DNA of 64,000 bases, taken from Mesostigma viride (taxonomy: Eukaryota > Streptophyta > Mesostigmatophyceae > Mesostigmatales > Mesostigmataceae). This document shows positions 33,167 to 42,930 of the stretch, piece after piece (position 1 is the stretch's first letter; the number at the start of each line of letters is the position of its first letter). The stretch spans positions 1 to 64,000 of the forward strand of contig RPFO01001965.1 in assembly GCA_009746045.1 (NCBI GenBank). The letters run 5' to 3'. The notes beneath the pieces were generated by a model. That model made no database searches, was not told the origin of the DNA, and worked only from the letters and a program-made list of their open reading frames with translations. The translations under genes and the position numbers were made by a program.

Positions 33167-35835
33167 ATGGCTTCCAACAACGGCAACAACGGCAACAACA
33201 ACAAGGGGAAGGCGCCTGCCAGGCGCACCTCACCCCGCCTTTCGCCGGAGGGCACGCCCTCCACCACCGATGCGAGGGTGACGCCCAACGTCACCTTCCG
33301 CACGGTGGTCGCTGACCAACCCAGGCGTCGGGGCCCGCAGGTGGGGCCCGGCGCCCGGGGGATGGCGAGCGGTCGGCCGTTTGCCACTGGCGGTTCGTCC
33401 GCCATGGCACCTGGGGGGCAGGTCCCCCGGGCACGACGTTCCCCCGTCGCAGGTGACGGGGGTCGTGAGCGGAGTGATTCCTCGAGGAGGATGGCGAGGT
33501 GCAGCCTGCGAGGCCTCGGCCTTCGCTTGAGCTTTCGTCGCAGACACCTGCGACGTCTGGCAACCTTTCCGTGGGCCGACAGATGGCCACCATGGACATT
33601 GACCGGTATGGGGAACATGTTCCGCCCCCGGTCGCGTTCGGGCGCCCACCCCATTTTCTCCCCCTTGGGGAGGACGACATCCCGGCGTTCATTGCGGTGA
33701 ACGGCCGGATCATGCACCAACGTTTTCAGTTGCTTCCAGATGAGCAGATACACGCGATAGAGGTTCATCGGGTGCACACGCTGATCGAGGGGCGTCTTAG
33801 GATGCAGTCCCACTGGTTCAGGTGGCGGTTTGGCTGTACTGTTTCGCCAATCGGCCGAGGCACAACCCCGGCACTGTTGATCAGTGGGCGTCCAGGCAGC
33901 GCCAGAGAGAGGCGCTGCGCGTGGTCCCAGACCAGAGATCGCGCTGACTCCGTTGGGGCCGTGGCCCCAAGTCACGCCAGTTGGCTGGGGCCCGGATAGG
34001 CGTGAGGCGGCTGCGATGCCGCCTGCGACGGGCGCGGGGCGGCAGACGCCCCCAACACGCCCATGGGTGGTGAAGCCACCCAGGACCCTCTGGCAGGTCA
34101 GAGGGTCCAACCTCAGCCGCAGGCTCCCCCGCCCAGCGTGGGGGGCCAGGTGGCTGAGGAGGCCACCGGGGTCGCAGGGACCCCGGCGGCGACACAAGCG
34201 CCCGGGGTCGCAGGGACCCCGGCAGCGACGCCGGCGCCTCCGGCGCTGGCGGGGGATGCAGCCCCCATGGAGGGTGTCACGGGCACCTCCAGCGGCTCTG
34301 GGGGGCAGGCCCCCTCTAGCCGCAACAAGGACAAGTCCCTGGCAGGGCCGGAGGGGCCCAGGGTCCCACCGCAGCTGGGCAGCAACCAGCACTGCTGGAG
34401 GGCGACCTGCAAGGTCGCGACTTCATCACCCTGGTGATGAGGCCGTGTGGCGTGCCATACAGACAGCCACAGCCTCCTTCCGTGGGCTGGCCGACAGGAG
34501 CCAGCAGATGCACGTCGCGGAGGCGGGCAGCCTGGTGTGTGCAATCATCACGCACATCCTGGGCCTGCCCAACCTCCAAGCGGGCACACGTAGGGTGTGC
34601 GACGACCTGCTGCCTGCCCTGCAGGCTCTCCTCTCAGGGAGGAGGGTGCAGGGCAGCAGGGTGCGTCTGGTGCGTTTGCTGGAGCTCCTGCACAACGCCA
34701 TCCTGAGAGGGGCGGGTAGGTGGCTAACTCTGCCTACCTGGTTGCATCATGATCTTACTAACCCTACTGACGATGAAGTGTCCCTCTCTCCCACCTTCCA
34801 TGATTGGGAGGAGGCCCGCAGCAGGAGGCGGGAAGTGACACACACTCACACCCCCACCCAGCCCACCCCTATGTTGTCTAACCCTCCTACACAGCCCATG
34901 TTTGCCCATCCTGCTCAGCTCACTCAAGTAGCACTTCCCTCTCAGCAGGTCTCTCCTGTGAATGCTGCAGCAGCAACACCATCTTCTCCCTCTCCCCCTG
35001 CATCCCCCTCTAGGTTGCCCACTTACAATGAAAACCGTCCTGTGGATAGGATTAATGTCAGGGGGCTGCCTGAGGGGTATACTAGGGAGCAGGGGAATCA
35101 TGCACTTCTCTCTCTGCAGCTGGCTAGGGAGGAACTGAATGTCAAGAATTGGTTTGGATCTCTCATGCAGGGGGATTTCTACCATCAGTCCTCTTCTCAG
35201 ATTCAGAATCTCATTCTTGTCTTCCAGCGTAGGTATCCCAAGTGGCAGGACACGCAGGCTAGGGCAGTTTGGGAGGCTTTCATGAAGGAGCTAACTGACC
35301 TCCTCTCCACCCCCTCATCTGTGGACATATATGGGGCATTCAGGTGGGTAGAGGAATACAGGGTCACATCAGTGGACTATGTGGCTGAGACAAAGAAATA
35401 TGAGCTAGCCATCAAAGCACGTCCTGATGTCCAGCAGCTAGATCACAAGTTCTTGCTGCGTTCTTCCTTGAGAAACTCAAACTTGACAAAAACACCTACG
35501 CTATGCTTGCCACAGGAATGGCAAAGTACTGGGAGGACATGAAGGAGGCATTGGATTATATCAAGCTGGCCTTGGCTCCCCTTAGCCAGGGGGCCATGGG
35601 CACCTCTGTAAAGAGGGTCAGGGGGGAAGAGAGGGAGGAGGAGGATAGGGAGAGGGAAGACAGGAGCAAGAGACCTGTCACTATGGCAGAAGTCAAGTCC
35701 CTGCTGGGACAAATGTTTAAGGGCAAGGGCAAGGGCAAGGGCAAGGGCAAGGGCAGGGGCTGGGGCAAGGGCAAGGGTAAGGGGCAGTCTCCCTCCAAGG
35801 GGGGCAGCTCCAGCAACAACAACAACAACAGCAAC

Positions 35836-35902
<67 letters not shown>

Positions 35903-35950
35903 GAAGCAGGACAAGGAGGACAAGTCTTCTCAGCGGTGCACCCGCTGTGG
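33167..35950 (+). CDS. gag: Gag of the copia-like element, frameshifted
   Basis: The chain begins at the ATG after an A-run (MASNNGNNGNNNKG) and changes frame several times (around 33480-33520, 33980-34030, 34400-34440 and 35480-35510). A helical capsid-like core lies at about 35050-35560. It is followed by a lysine/glycine repeat (GGCAAG units, 35715-35790), an Asn/Thr tract from a CAA microsatellite (35815-35903), and a first zinc knuckle CTRCGMKYHLRPTC (CX2CX4HX4C) that spans the junction with the next ORF. The number of shifts suggests an inactive copy, or base errors in repeats. Confidence 0.7.
35812..35903 (+). repeat. (CAA)n microsatellite inside gag
   Basis: An almost pure run of CAA/ACA triplets of about 90 bp. 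It codes for Asn or Thr depending on frame, and the reading frame differs before and after it. A slipped or miscounted repeat can explain that shift. Confidence 0.9.
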
Positions 35951-35951
35951 C

Positions 35952-37178
35952 ATGAAGTACCACCTGCGGCCCACCTGCCGCAAGAACGTGGACGAGCTGG
36001 GGCATTTGGACGTCCTGTGCCACAAGTGCCACGGGCCGCCCCACGGTGACCCCAAGGACTGCAAGCGGCCTCCTTACGGCAAGAAGTGTGAGTCTCCCTC
36101 TCATGCTGGCTTGAGTGTGCCTGCTTCACCTCTTTCATCTGCATGCCCCACTGTCAGAGCAGTGAGCAGTTCTGGAAAGGTGCTACAGCTGGTTTCAGAA
36201 GATTATGTCTCTAAACCAACCTTCACATCTATGGTTCCCAAGGTGTGCAGAGTGTCCCCAGCAGAGGATGCTCAGATCAGTTTTCAGGAGCTTGCTTTGC
36301 AGTTGCATTTCCTTTATGGGCATGAAGTGAGTGCAGAGGTGGTGGCAGCAGCAATAGGGGGGGCAGCACTCAGACGTGCATGCCAGGTGGTCAGATCCCA
36401 CTGCCAGCATTGTCAGTTCAATGCACCCAAACCCCCTAAGTGGCATGTAGCTACCCCACCTAAGAGCAAGGGCAGGGTGGTAGGAGATGTCTTTCATATC
36501 AAAGGACAATCTTACTTGGCACTTAAAGATGCATGGTCAAGGTACACAACCATTGAACCATTACCTGGAATGGACAAGACACAGTTGCTCAGGGCTCTCT
36601 TGATTGCTCAGGCCAGGTACTACCCTGTGGAGGCATTGTTACTGGATCAGCAGTTCACGTGTCTTGCCAATGAACCAGGGTGTGAGGCTATTGATCTGGC
36701 TGGGCTAGAAGATCATGAGAGGCAAGGCATTATTGAAAGGGCCATCAGGTCCATTAAAACCCTTGTAGCCAAAGAAGATGGCAATCTGCTGGCTGACAGT
36801 GGGTCATATGCTGACAGAGCTCTGTGGTCCACCAGGTTGTGCCAAGTCCTCAACAGGAGGCCACTCATGAAAACCCCACAAGGGGTGGTCATTACACCAG
36901 ATGGATTGCATGCAGGCATTTATCCACCTGAGGTACTAGCCCTCTACAACGCACAGCGAGCACAGACAGCTAGCAGGTTAGCTGTCAAGGATGCAAAGCA
37001 TCCACGTCCCACCTTCAGAGAAGGGGATCAGGTCCTATTCTACAAGGAGTCGGGACTAGGCAAGGTGGGTACCTGGCATGGGCCAGCCACCATCCTAAAG
37101 TTTAACACCACTGGCAGGACAGTGTTAGTTAAACACAATGACACGGGAAAATTCACAGGTGTTCACCTCACAGGATGA
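35952..37178 (+). CDS. Integrase ORF of the copia-like element
   Basis: The ORF opens with the second zinc knuckle (CHKCHGPPHGDPKDC) and then an integrase. An H...H...CxxC module (LHFLYGHEV...CQHCQF) is followed by the catalytic core, with a first Asp in VVGDVFHIKG, a second in LLLDQQF and a Glu in GIIERAIRSIK. A C-terminal WHGPATIL segment looks like a DNA-binding SH3-type tail. All three DDE residues are present. The stop TGA overlaps the ATG of the next ORF (ATGA at 37175-37178), an arrangement compatible with termination-reinitiation. Confidence 0.78.
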   Translation: MKYHLRPTCRKNVDELGHLDVLCHKCHGPPHGDPKDCKRPPYGKKCESPSHAGLSVPASPLSSACPTVRAVSSSGKVLQLVSEDYVSKPTFTSMVPKVCRVSPAEDAQISFQELALQLHFLYGHEVSAEVVAAAIGGAALRRACQVVRSHCQHCQFNAPKPPKWHVATPPKSKGRVVGDVFHIKGQSYLALKDAWSRYTTIEPLPGMDKTQLLRALLIAQARYYPVEALLLDQQFTCLANEPGCEAIDLAGLEDHERQGIIERAIRSIKTLVAKEDGNLLADSGSYADRALWSTRLCQVLNRRPLMKTPQGVVITPDGLHAGIYPPEVLALYNAQRAQTASRLAVKDAKHPRPTFREGDQVLFYKESGLGKVGTWHGPATILKFNTTGRTVLVKHNDTGKFTGVHLTG

Positions 37179-38227
37179 AATTGTATTTTCCAACTGTGTC
37201 AGACGTGGCAGAGGAGGAAGAGCTGTTGGCCGACAGCCCTGTACAGTTGCCTGGCATCCCAGCGTTGCCCAGTGAGTGGTTGTTTGGAACACCCACTGGT
37301 GAGTGTGAGAGCCACACCCACTGTGACACCCAGGTCACCCTTGATGATTGCAGGCAGTCACTGCAGGATTGGCCCCCTGCAGCAGAGGGTCACATTGGCA
37401 AAACAGGTGATCAGCAACCTATCACCTCTTCAAGTGTGAACATAGCTCAGCCACTAGCTGCACCTTCCAAACGCAGCCTAGCAGACGCTGTTCGCATTTT
37501 ACAAGCAGCTCATAGAGCCAAAGCTCAAACTGCTGCAGGATCAGCTAAGGTGGGGAAGGTTGGGCAGAATGACAATAGCCCATTTATGGTTGCAGTGGAC
37601 ACACAAGCCCAGGTCAGCATTATCAGTGCCCTGGCTGTGCCCCATTTGCCTTTGGAACCTTCACCCTGGCACCATGTGGCTGATTTCTCAGGGCAGTCAT
37701 CCCTCAAGGTATTAGGTCAGGTCATGTTGACTATACTCGGTATCCCCACTCCTTTTCAGGTCTTGGAAGGTTATAAAGGGAATGCTTTGTTGGGGGATCC
37801 TTTTCTCTGTTACCCTGGTGTCCTCATCTCCAGTGATAGACTATCCATCCAGGACATGGGTGGTGTTGATCTGAATCATTTCAAAATTTCTCTTGAAAAA
37901 CTTCTTAACACCAACATTGCTTCTGTAAAATTTGCTACACCCAAGTATGCCCCAGGGCAAGAACCCTGTGTGGCAGACTTGGTTCACAACCAAAAACTTC
38001 ATCCCAACTCATTTGGATTGGGCAAGCATGATGTGGCTAAAATGTCTCCTCTTTCTTATGAACAGATAGAGCAAGACTGTCGCACACACATAGGATTCCT
38101 AAAATGGGTGGAGGCCTTTAACAAGGCCAGGGAAGAATGGGTAGTGCCAGATCCTCTTAGTCCTTCTCATACTCCCCTGTCACACCTATTGACAAAAAGC
38201 CTGCAGGGTGCAAGCACTTGCGCCTGA
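37175..38227 (+). CDS. Retropepsin-like protease ORF of the copia-like element, downstream of integrase
   Basis: The middle of this 350-residue ORF has VAVDTQAQVSIIS, a D-T-x-A aspartic protease site (the usual G is Q). It is followed at the right distance by LGQVMLTILG and NALLGDPFL, the conserved second half of a retropepsin. The flanking N-terminal part is low complexity. The C-terminal part (from about 38160) begins the linker into reverse transcriptase (HLRLKFVCKHKPAADGS in a shifted frame). Protease after integrase is not the usual copia order (protease-integrase-reverse transcriptase). Confidence 0.65.
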   Translation: MKLYFPTVSDVAEEEELLADSPVQLPGIPALPSEWLFGTPTGECESHTHCDTQVTLDDCRQSLQDWPPAAEGHIGKTGDQQPITSSSVNIAQPLAAPSKRSLADAVRILQAAHRAKAQTAAGSAKVGKVGQNDNSPFMVAVDTQAQVSIISALAVPHLPLEPSPWHHVADFSGQSSLKVLGQVMLTILGIPTPFQVLEGYKGNALLGDPFLCYPGVLISSDRLSIQDMGGVDLNHFKISLEKLLNTNIASVKFATPKYAPGQEPCVADLVHNQKLHPNSFGLGKHDVAKMSPLSYEQIEQDCRTHIGFLKWVEAFNKAREEWVVPDPLSPSHTPLSHLLTKSLQGASTCA

Positions 38228-38229
38228 AG

Positions 38230-39644
38230 TTTGTGTGTAAACATAAGCCAGCAGCAGATGGGTCAGTCATTTTCATGCTAGACCTTGTGTGACAGAGTTC
38301 AAGGGCACCACTGATCTGACAGAGGCAGAGTTGTACACGCCAGGCATTCAGCAAACATCCCTAAAAATCTTGCTGTCTGTCTTTGTGGGTCATCTCAATG
38401 ATGGGGATGACTATGTATGTAAGGCTACAGACATTAAAAGGGCTTTCCTGAAAGGCTCACCTGAGATAGCACAACAAGTGTGGCATGGTCAGGTGTATGT
38501 AGTCTCCACTCCCAGAGTTTGGGCAAAACACATCCCTCAGCAGTACCTGAAAGCTAACATAGGTGTTGAAGGGCTGCAATCAGCTCCTCGCATTTTCAGG
38601 ATGTCAGCTCAGGCTGTGTTTGAAAAGCTAGGGGCTAGATATGATGACATAGACCCTTGCTTCTTTGTGGTCCCACACCCTCATGGCATTCTCACCTTTG
38701 TGTGGCATGGGGATGATCAGCTGATTGCTGGGCCAAGGCGTGCTGTGGATGATTTTATTCAACAAGTGTCACAGCATTTTGAGATTGGCAAGCAAGTAGA
38801 GCTGGGCACCACTGCCATAAAATTTTGTGGCACAATGTTACAACTCCAGCAGCATCAAAACCAGTGGGTGTGTGCACTCTACTCTCCCAATGATTACATG
38901 CACAGCTGCTTGGAGGTTTTGCAAACAAAAATCAAACCTGGAGCCTGTCCTACCATTAGAGGCAAGCTGGGGTGGTTGTGCTCAACGTGTGCACCTCACC
39001 TGGCTGTGGTTAGCAGAGTTGATGATGATGTCTTGATGCAAGTAGGTCACAAAGCCATCACCAAAACTCTCCAGGAAGGCCCTCCCCTTATCTTGCACTC
39101 CTTGGATCTCCACAAAACCATTCACATCCAAGCTATGATGGATAGTTCCATGGAGTCCAGGCAGATTACCAAGATGCAGGCAAGGGAGTCAGGCTTGTAT
39201 TTTGTGCAGAATGATGATGCACCCTTGTCTCTCATTTCATGGTACAGCCGGTTGCATAGACGCAAGGCTGTCAGCAGCAATGCTGCTGAGTGCAGGGCAG
39301 TGGTGTCAGCAGTGCTTCATGCCAGGTACTTGAATCATGTGCTGGTTTGGTTGCAGATGCAAGCAGGCAGCAATGCTGGGGTGGTGGCACACTTGCTCAC
39401 TGACAGTCAGTCAGTCCTCAGTTTCCTTGCTAACCCCTATGCTGTCCACACTGATCTTGACTGGGTGGTCCTGAAACAGGAGTCCACCTACTGGGAGTCC
39501 ACCCGTCACGTGGAGGACAAACACAACGCTGCTGATGCACTCACTAAAGTGCCTCAGCAGGCAGCTGAACAATACCAGCTGTTGTACCACTTGATGAACC
39601 CCTATGGCAAGCAGGCAACCCTGCCCCATAGGGGGGACGCCTAG
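38230..39644 (+). CDS. Copia-type reverse transcriptase and RNase H
   Basis: The fingers/palm motif DIKRAFLKG, the GLQSAPRIF segment and the catalytic HGDDQLIAG correspond to D-x-K-x-AFL-x-G, YGLkQaPR and YVDDmLIaG of copia elements, with His-Gly for Tyr-Val. RNase H follows: MMDSSM, WYSRLHRRKAVSSNAAECRAV, LLTDSQS and the tail DKHNAADALTK. The open frame starts with ATG at 38289; about 60 bases before it the linker is shifted twice relative to the preceding ORF. Product: synthesises element cDNA. Confidence 0.85.
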
Positions 39645-40710
39645 CAGGGTCCTGTTCACCAGGGCCGCCTAGGTCACCCAGTACCCCTTGGGCAGGTCCA
39701 AGGGGTAGGTTGTGGCTTCCAGCAAGGGGGGTTGGTTGGAGTCTGTTTTTCATACATCTGCGTGCCCTATGCCCAATAAAATCTGTTTTGATTTTTTCAA
39801 CACCATGGAATTTCGTTATGCACACCTTCATAGGTGGGCATGGGATGTATCTCACACCTTTATTCACTAGGGCGTATGCCTTGGTGGATTGGCCTTGAGC
39901 TCAGTGGCTCAGGTGCCCCCATTCAAGTGGAGGGTCAAAGCTCCCTTGACAGGTGGTTACCCAGGACCCCAGTTCACTGTGGATATCCTGGGCCACCTGG
40001 CCTTACTGTTCAGTGGCAGTAAAGGCATGGGTGCTGTCATGTTGTCTAGTACAACGTGCTCAGCACAGGTGCAGGATGAAATATTCCTGTCACCTGTCAC
40101 CAGGACTTCAGTCACCCATGTGCAGGGCAGGGGTGGCTGGTCTCACACGTTGTGCAGGTGCAATGTGGCCAGGTCCAGGATGTCATAGTCCTGTCACCTG
40201 TCACTCGGACTTCAGCCCCCTCTGTGCAGGGCAGGGGTGGCTGGTCCTCACATGTTGTGCAGGTACAACATGGACAGTGCAGGGTGCAATAAACCTGTCC
40301 ACTGTCACTCCTCAGGTTGCAGGTAACCTGAGCTCAGTTGACCCAGCCTGGCTGGGTATTTTTTCTCTGAGTGGGCGATGATGATGGAACAACATGGAAC
40401 CTCTTAAACGGTTACCTTGGCATTTTTTACAATGGCTCTCTTGGCTGGTGATGCACTCCCTGGATAGGCAGACAGGCATAGCTATCTCCCTTGTGAGCTC
40501 GCGAGGAGGAGGAACTCCCCGGGCATGTTGAGCTAAACGTGATGCCATCACAAGTATTGCACGAGTTCTGGGGCCCATCTTTTTCAGTCCAGATGTTGCA
40601 GTATGGGTGTCAGTTGCTCAGCACCTCAGTCAGCTTGGAGTCAGTCTCCTAGCTGGGCAGGGTCAGGCTTGAAGTCGCTAGCCTTCAACCTGAAAGGAAA
40701 ACATAATGGG
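39645..40710 (+). other. 3' non-coding part of the copia-like element
   Basis: No gene. AATAAA occurs at 39775-39780. A direct duplication of about 104 bp (starting near 40086 and 40190, CCTGTCACCTGTCAC...) lies in the middle. The last 19 bases before the LTR are purine-rich (GAAAGGAAAACATAATGGG), the likely polypurine tract. Confidence 0.6.
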
Positions 40711-41166
40711 AGTTAGATGAGATGCTTAGGCTGACACACGGATTTCCGGCCTGCGCGCCGCGTATTGCCTACCGCGGCTGAGCGGGACACCTCAGTACAG
40801 TACGGCAGGGTGTACGGTACTGAGGTGTCATGTGGACCGATGTGCGGTTAGTGCCAGACTGTGCCTAGACTCTAGCTCGACCCGCCAGACCCGGGTTATC
40901 CGGTTCTGGACGGGCCGAGTGTAGTGGATGCTAGTGACGTGGTCGCATGGCATTGCAGTGTACAGTTGTCCACTGGTCGGTGCTGCAGGTAGCACCGCCA
41001 TAGGCATATAGGCGTAGCACTGGGGAGTGCCGCAGCACCCGAGTTTGCCCAGACGTTCCATTCTGAGCCCTCAGCTTCCATTGCTCTCTCATTGTATTAT
41101 TGTAATACAATCATCATTCGCTCTCAGCTTTCGCAGTTGTTCGTCGTCCCTAGTCTCCATCCAACT
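40711..41166 (+). repeat. 3' LTR of the copia-like element
   Basis: 456-bp copy of 32664-33121. Differences by eye include a missing CTAA near the start and ACGTTCC against TTCC near 41050. Confidence 0.92.
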
Positions 41167-41171
41167 CCACT

Positions 41172-41489
41172 CTGATTCTCGGCCCCGGCAAGGCGCAGCC
41201 CGGCTACTCGTTGTGGTTCGACGACGTGCGCGTCAAGAACGCGGCGATCACGTCGGCGCACACCCAGCTGTACGGGTGGAGGGAGATGTACGCGGGCAGC
41301 CAGACGGTGACGTACGGGTTCCGCATCTCTAACAACGAGGGGCTGCAGCTGGTGAAGGTGCGTGGTTCTGGCGGCAACGGGTGGGTGGGCGTGAACCCCG
41401 CTCCCAACACGATCACGTCCAGCAACAGCATGGGCGCCATCGGGTCCGCCTCCGCCTCCGTGGTCAGCGAGAGCCAGATGTCATTCTAG
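41172..41489 (+). pseudogene. Fibre-like structural gene, 3' part after the copia-like insertion
   Basis: The frame entering at 41172 continues the fibre gene cut at 32663, with the CCACT copy at 41167-41171 as the duplicated target. The segment reads WFDDVRVKNAAI...YGWREMYAG...TYGFRIS...LVKVRGSG and aligns position by position with the C-terminus of the paralogue (WYDDVRF...YGWREMYAA...TYGFRIA...LVKVRGSG). It ends with TAG at 41487-41489. Because the junction is in frame once one CCACT is removed, the gene was open across this point before insertion. Confidence 0.85.
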
Positions 41490-41587
41490 TTTTAATACGA
41501 GGGGTTATGTAGCGGATTCGTAATTTTTTTCGCGCGCGTGTATTGTGTTTGATGCCTACGACATCACCATTGCGTTTGTACTGCGGT

Positions 41588-41773
41588 ATGAAAGCGCCTC
41601 CGCCCTCAGGGACGAAGTACGGCACGCAGGCGTACTGTTTTCGCAAGGGGCAGCTCCGGCTGTGGGGCCAGCGGCGGGTCCAGGAGGCGGCGCTGGCCTC
41701 GGTCATGGCGGCTCGCAGGAAGTCGAGGGGCGGGCGGAGTCGCAGCGGAGGGTCGACGAGGCGGAGGACGTGA
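41588..41773 (+). CDS. Short basic ORF, 61 aa
   Basis: The ORF runs MKAPPPSGTKYGTQ...RSRSGGSTRRRT, lysine/arginine-rich, and ends directly against the stop of the convergent gene at 41774. It resembles small basic viral proteins only in composition. An ATG further upstream in the same frame (41543) is also possible. It could be a chance ORF. Confidence 0.3.
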   Translation: MKAPPPSGTKYGTQAYCFRKGQLRLWGQRRVQEAALASVMAARRKSRGGRSRSGGSTRRRT

Positions 41774-42681
41774 TCAGTCCAGCACGATGGGGTTGTCGGC
41801 GCCCCCGAGCGGGGGCGGCCTGTGCCTGCTGGCAAACGCCGCGTAGTCCTCTGGGTGGTCGTGATGGTTCTCGTACTGATCCACCCACTTCTGTTTCTTC
41901 CTGAGTTGATCCTCCCACGGGCCTCGTGAAGGGCCGGGGAAGCTTGGGGGAGGGTAAAGTAAGTCTTCTATCTTTTTGTCCAATACCCGGATTCGCGCCT
42001 CTGAATCGGGAGTTCGGGGTTCATACGACAACAGACGGCGCTCCTCGAGTGCTTGCATCATCCGATTCCTCTCAGGTAGGTCAGAGGGACCCGCTTGTGA
42101 CGGTTTAGGAATAGAGGGGGGGGGGAAAGGGACCAGGGGGCGAACGCGGGGCCGGTGTATCGTACACGGGCGGCAGGCGCCTTGCCAGCATGGGACGCAC
42201 CGGAGGCCCGCGGCGGCGGCGGGGGTTCTGCCCTGGAGCGCTTCGGCGGCGGGACCGGCGCGTCTTCCCCGGTTCCCCGATCGAGCAGGGACAGGGCTTT
42301 GTTTAGCCGAGCCTCCAGCCCCGCCGACGGCAACCCGTTGGCCTGCGCCTCTTGGATCGCGGCCAGGATGCGGTGTACTTTGTCCTCGTCTACTACCTGG
42401 GCTGTCTGTCCAGGTCGGCGCGACAAGTCTGGTGCCGGCGTCGCAGGAAACAGTTCTCGTTTTACTGACCGCACTGCTGGTTCTCGCTTTACTGATGGTG
42501 CCTGCGCTGCAGGTACCCGCTTGACCGCGCTGCTGGCCTCCTTCTTCATATCGGCGAGGGCGGCGCGGGATTCCGTCAATTGCGTTTCCAGTATGGCGCG
42601 TTCGTGGGGTGCTAGGGTTTTCCTTCTGAGCATGGTGGCCGCTTGCTGTATCAGGAGATTCAGTCTTGCCTCGTTCGACAT
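41774..42681 (-). CDS. Unknown coiled-coil protein, about 300 aa, one frameshift
   Basis: Starts MSNEARLNLLIQQAATML with a helical, probably coiled-coil first 50 residues. A Lys/Pro/Ala-rich linker and a second helix (VHRILAAIQEAQANG) follow, then a proline stretch. The frame changes in the G-run at 42113-42126. After it the C-terminal part (QALEERRLLSY...ENHHDHPEDYAAF) ends NPIVLD, an acidic-terminated hydrophobic tail. It sits between the two inverted fibre-like paralogues. No family recognised. Confidence 0.6.
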
Positions 42682-42930
42682 CCCGACGCTCGATCGTACT
42701 CTGAGCGCCGATATTTTTGAGCTCTGCGTGGATTGAATGCATGAATGATAACGCGGGTGTTTGCTGCCTCATTCGTTGTTTTATTAAAATCAAATAAAGA
42801 TCAATTAGACGAAATCACGAGTTACGACTCTACATGCAATTCCTCATCAGTGACAGACAGGCCTAGTACAGTAATCTGCAATTAATTCATCACGACAATC
42901 AATGATCATTCATTAGAAACATCAGAAACA
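42682..42930. other. AT-rich intergenic region
   Basis: AT-rich relative to both neighbours and without a gene. It would hold the promoter of the gene ending at 41774 and the 3' end of the fibre gene ending at 42931. AATAAA-type words occur on the plus strand (42793-42798). Confidence 0.5.

Larger units (their letters stand above)
32664..41166 (+). mobile_element. Copia-like LTR retrotransposon inserted in the fibre gene
   Basis: LTRs at 32664-33121 and 40711-41166 are direct repeats with a handful of differences, flanked by CCACT (32659-32663 and 41167-41171). The LTRs begin AGTTAGATG and end CATCCAACT, an imperfect inverted pair, and not TG...CA. A TGG directly after the left LTR (33122) is a candidate primer site, and a purine-rich stretch ends at 40710. 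The order on the plus strand is gag with two CCHC-type knuckles, integrase, a retropepsin-like segment, then copia-type reverse transcriptase and RNase H. Several single-base shifts break the frames. Confidence 0.92.

Noticed and set aside
35443-36144. Minus-strand ORFs with Cys- or Val-rich homopolymers
   Set aside because: They are antisense reads of the CAA microsatellite and GGCAAG repeats in the copia gag.
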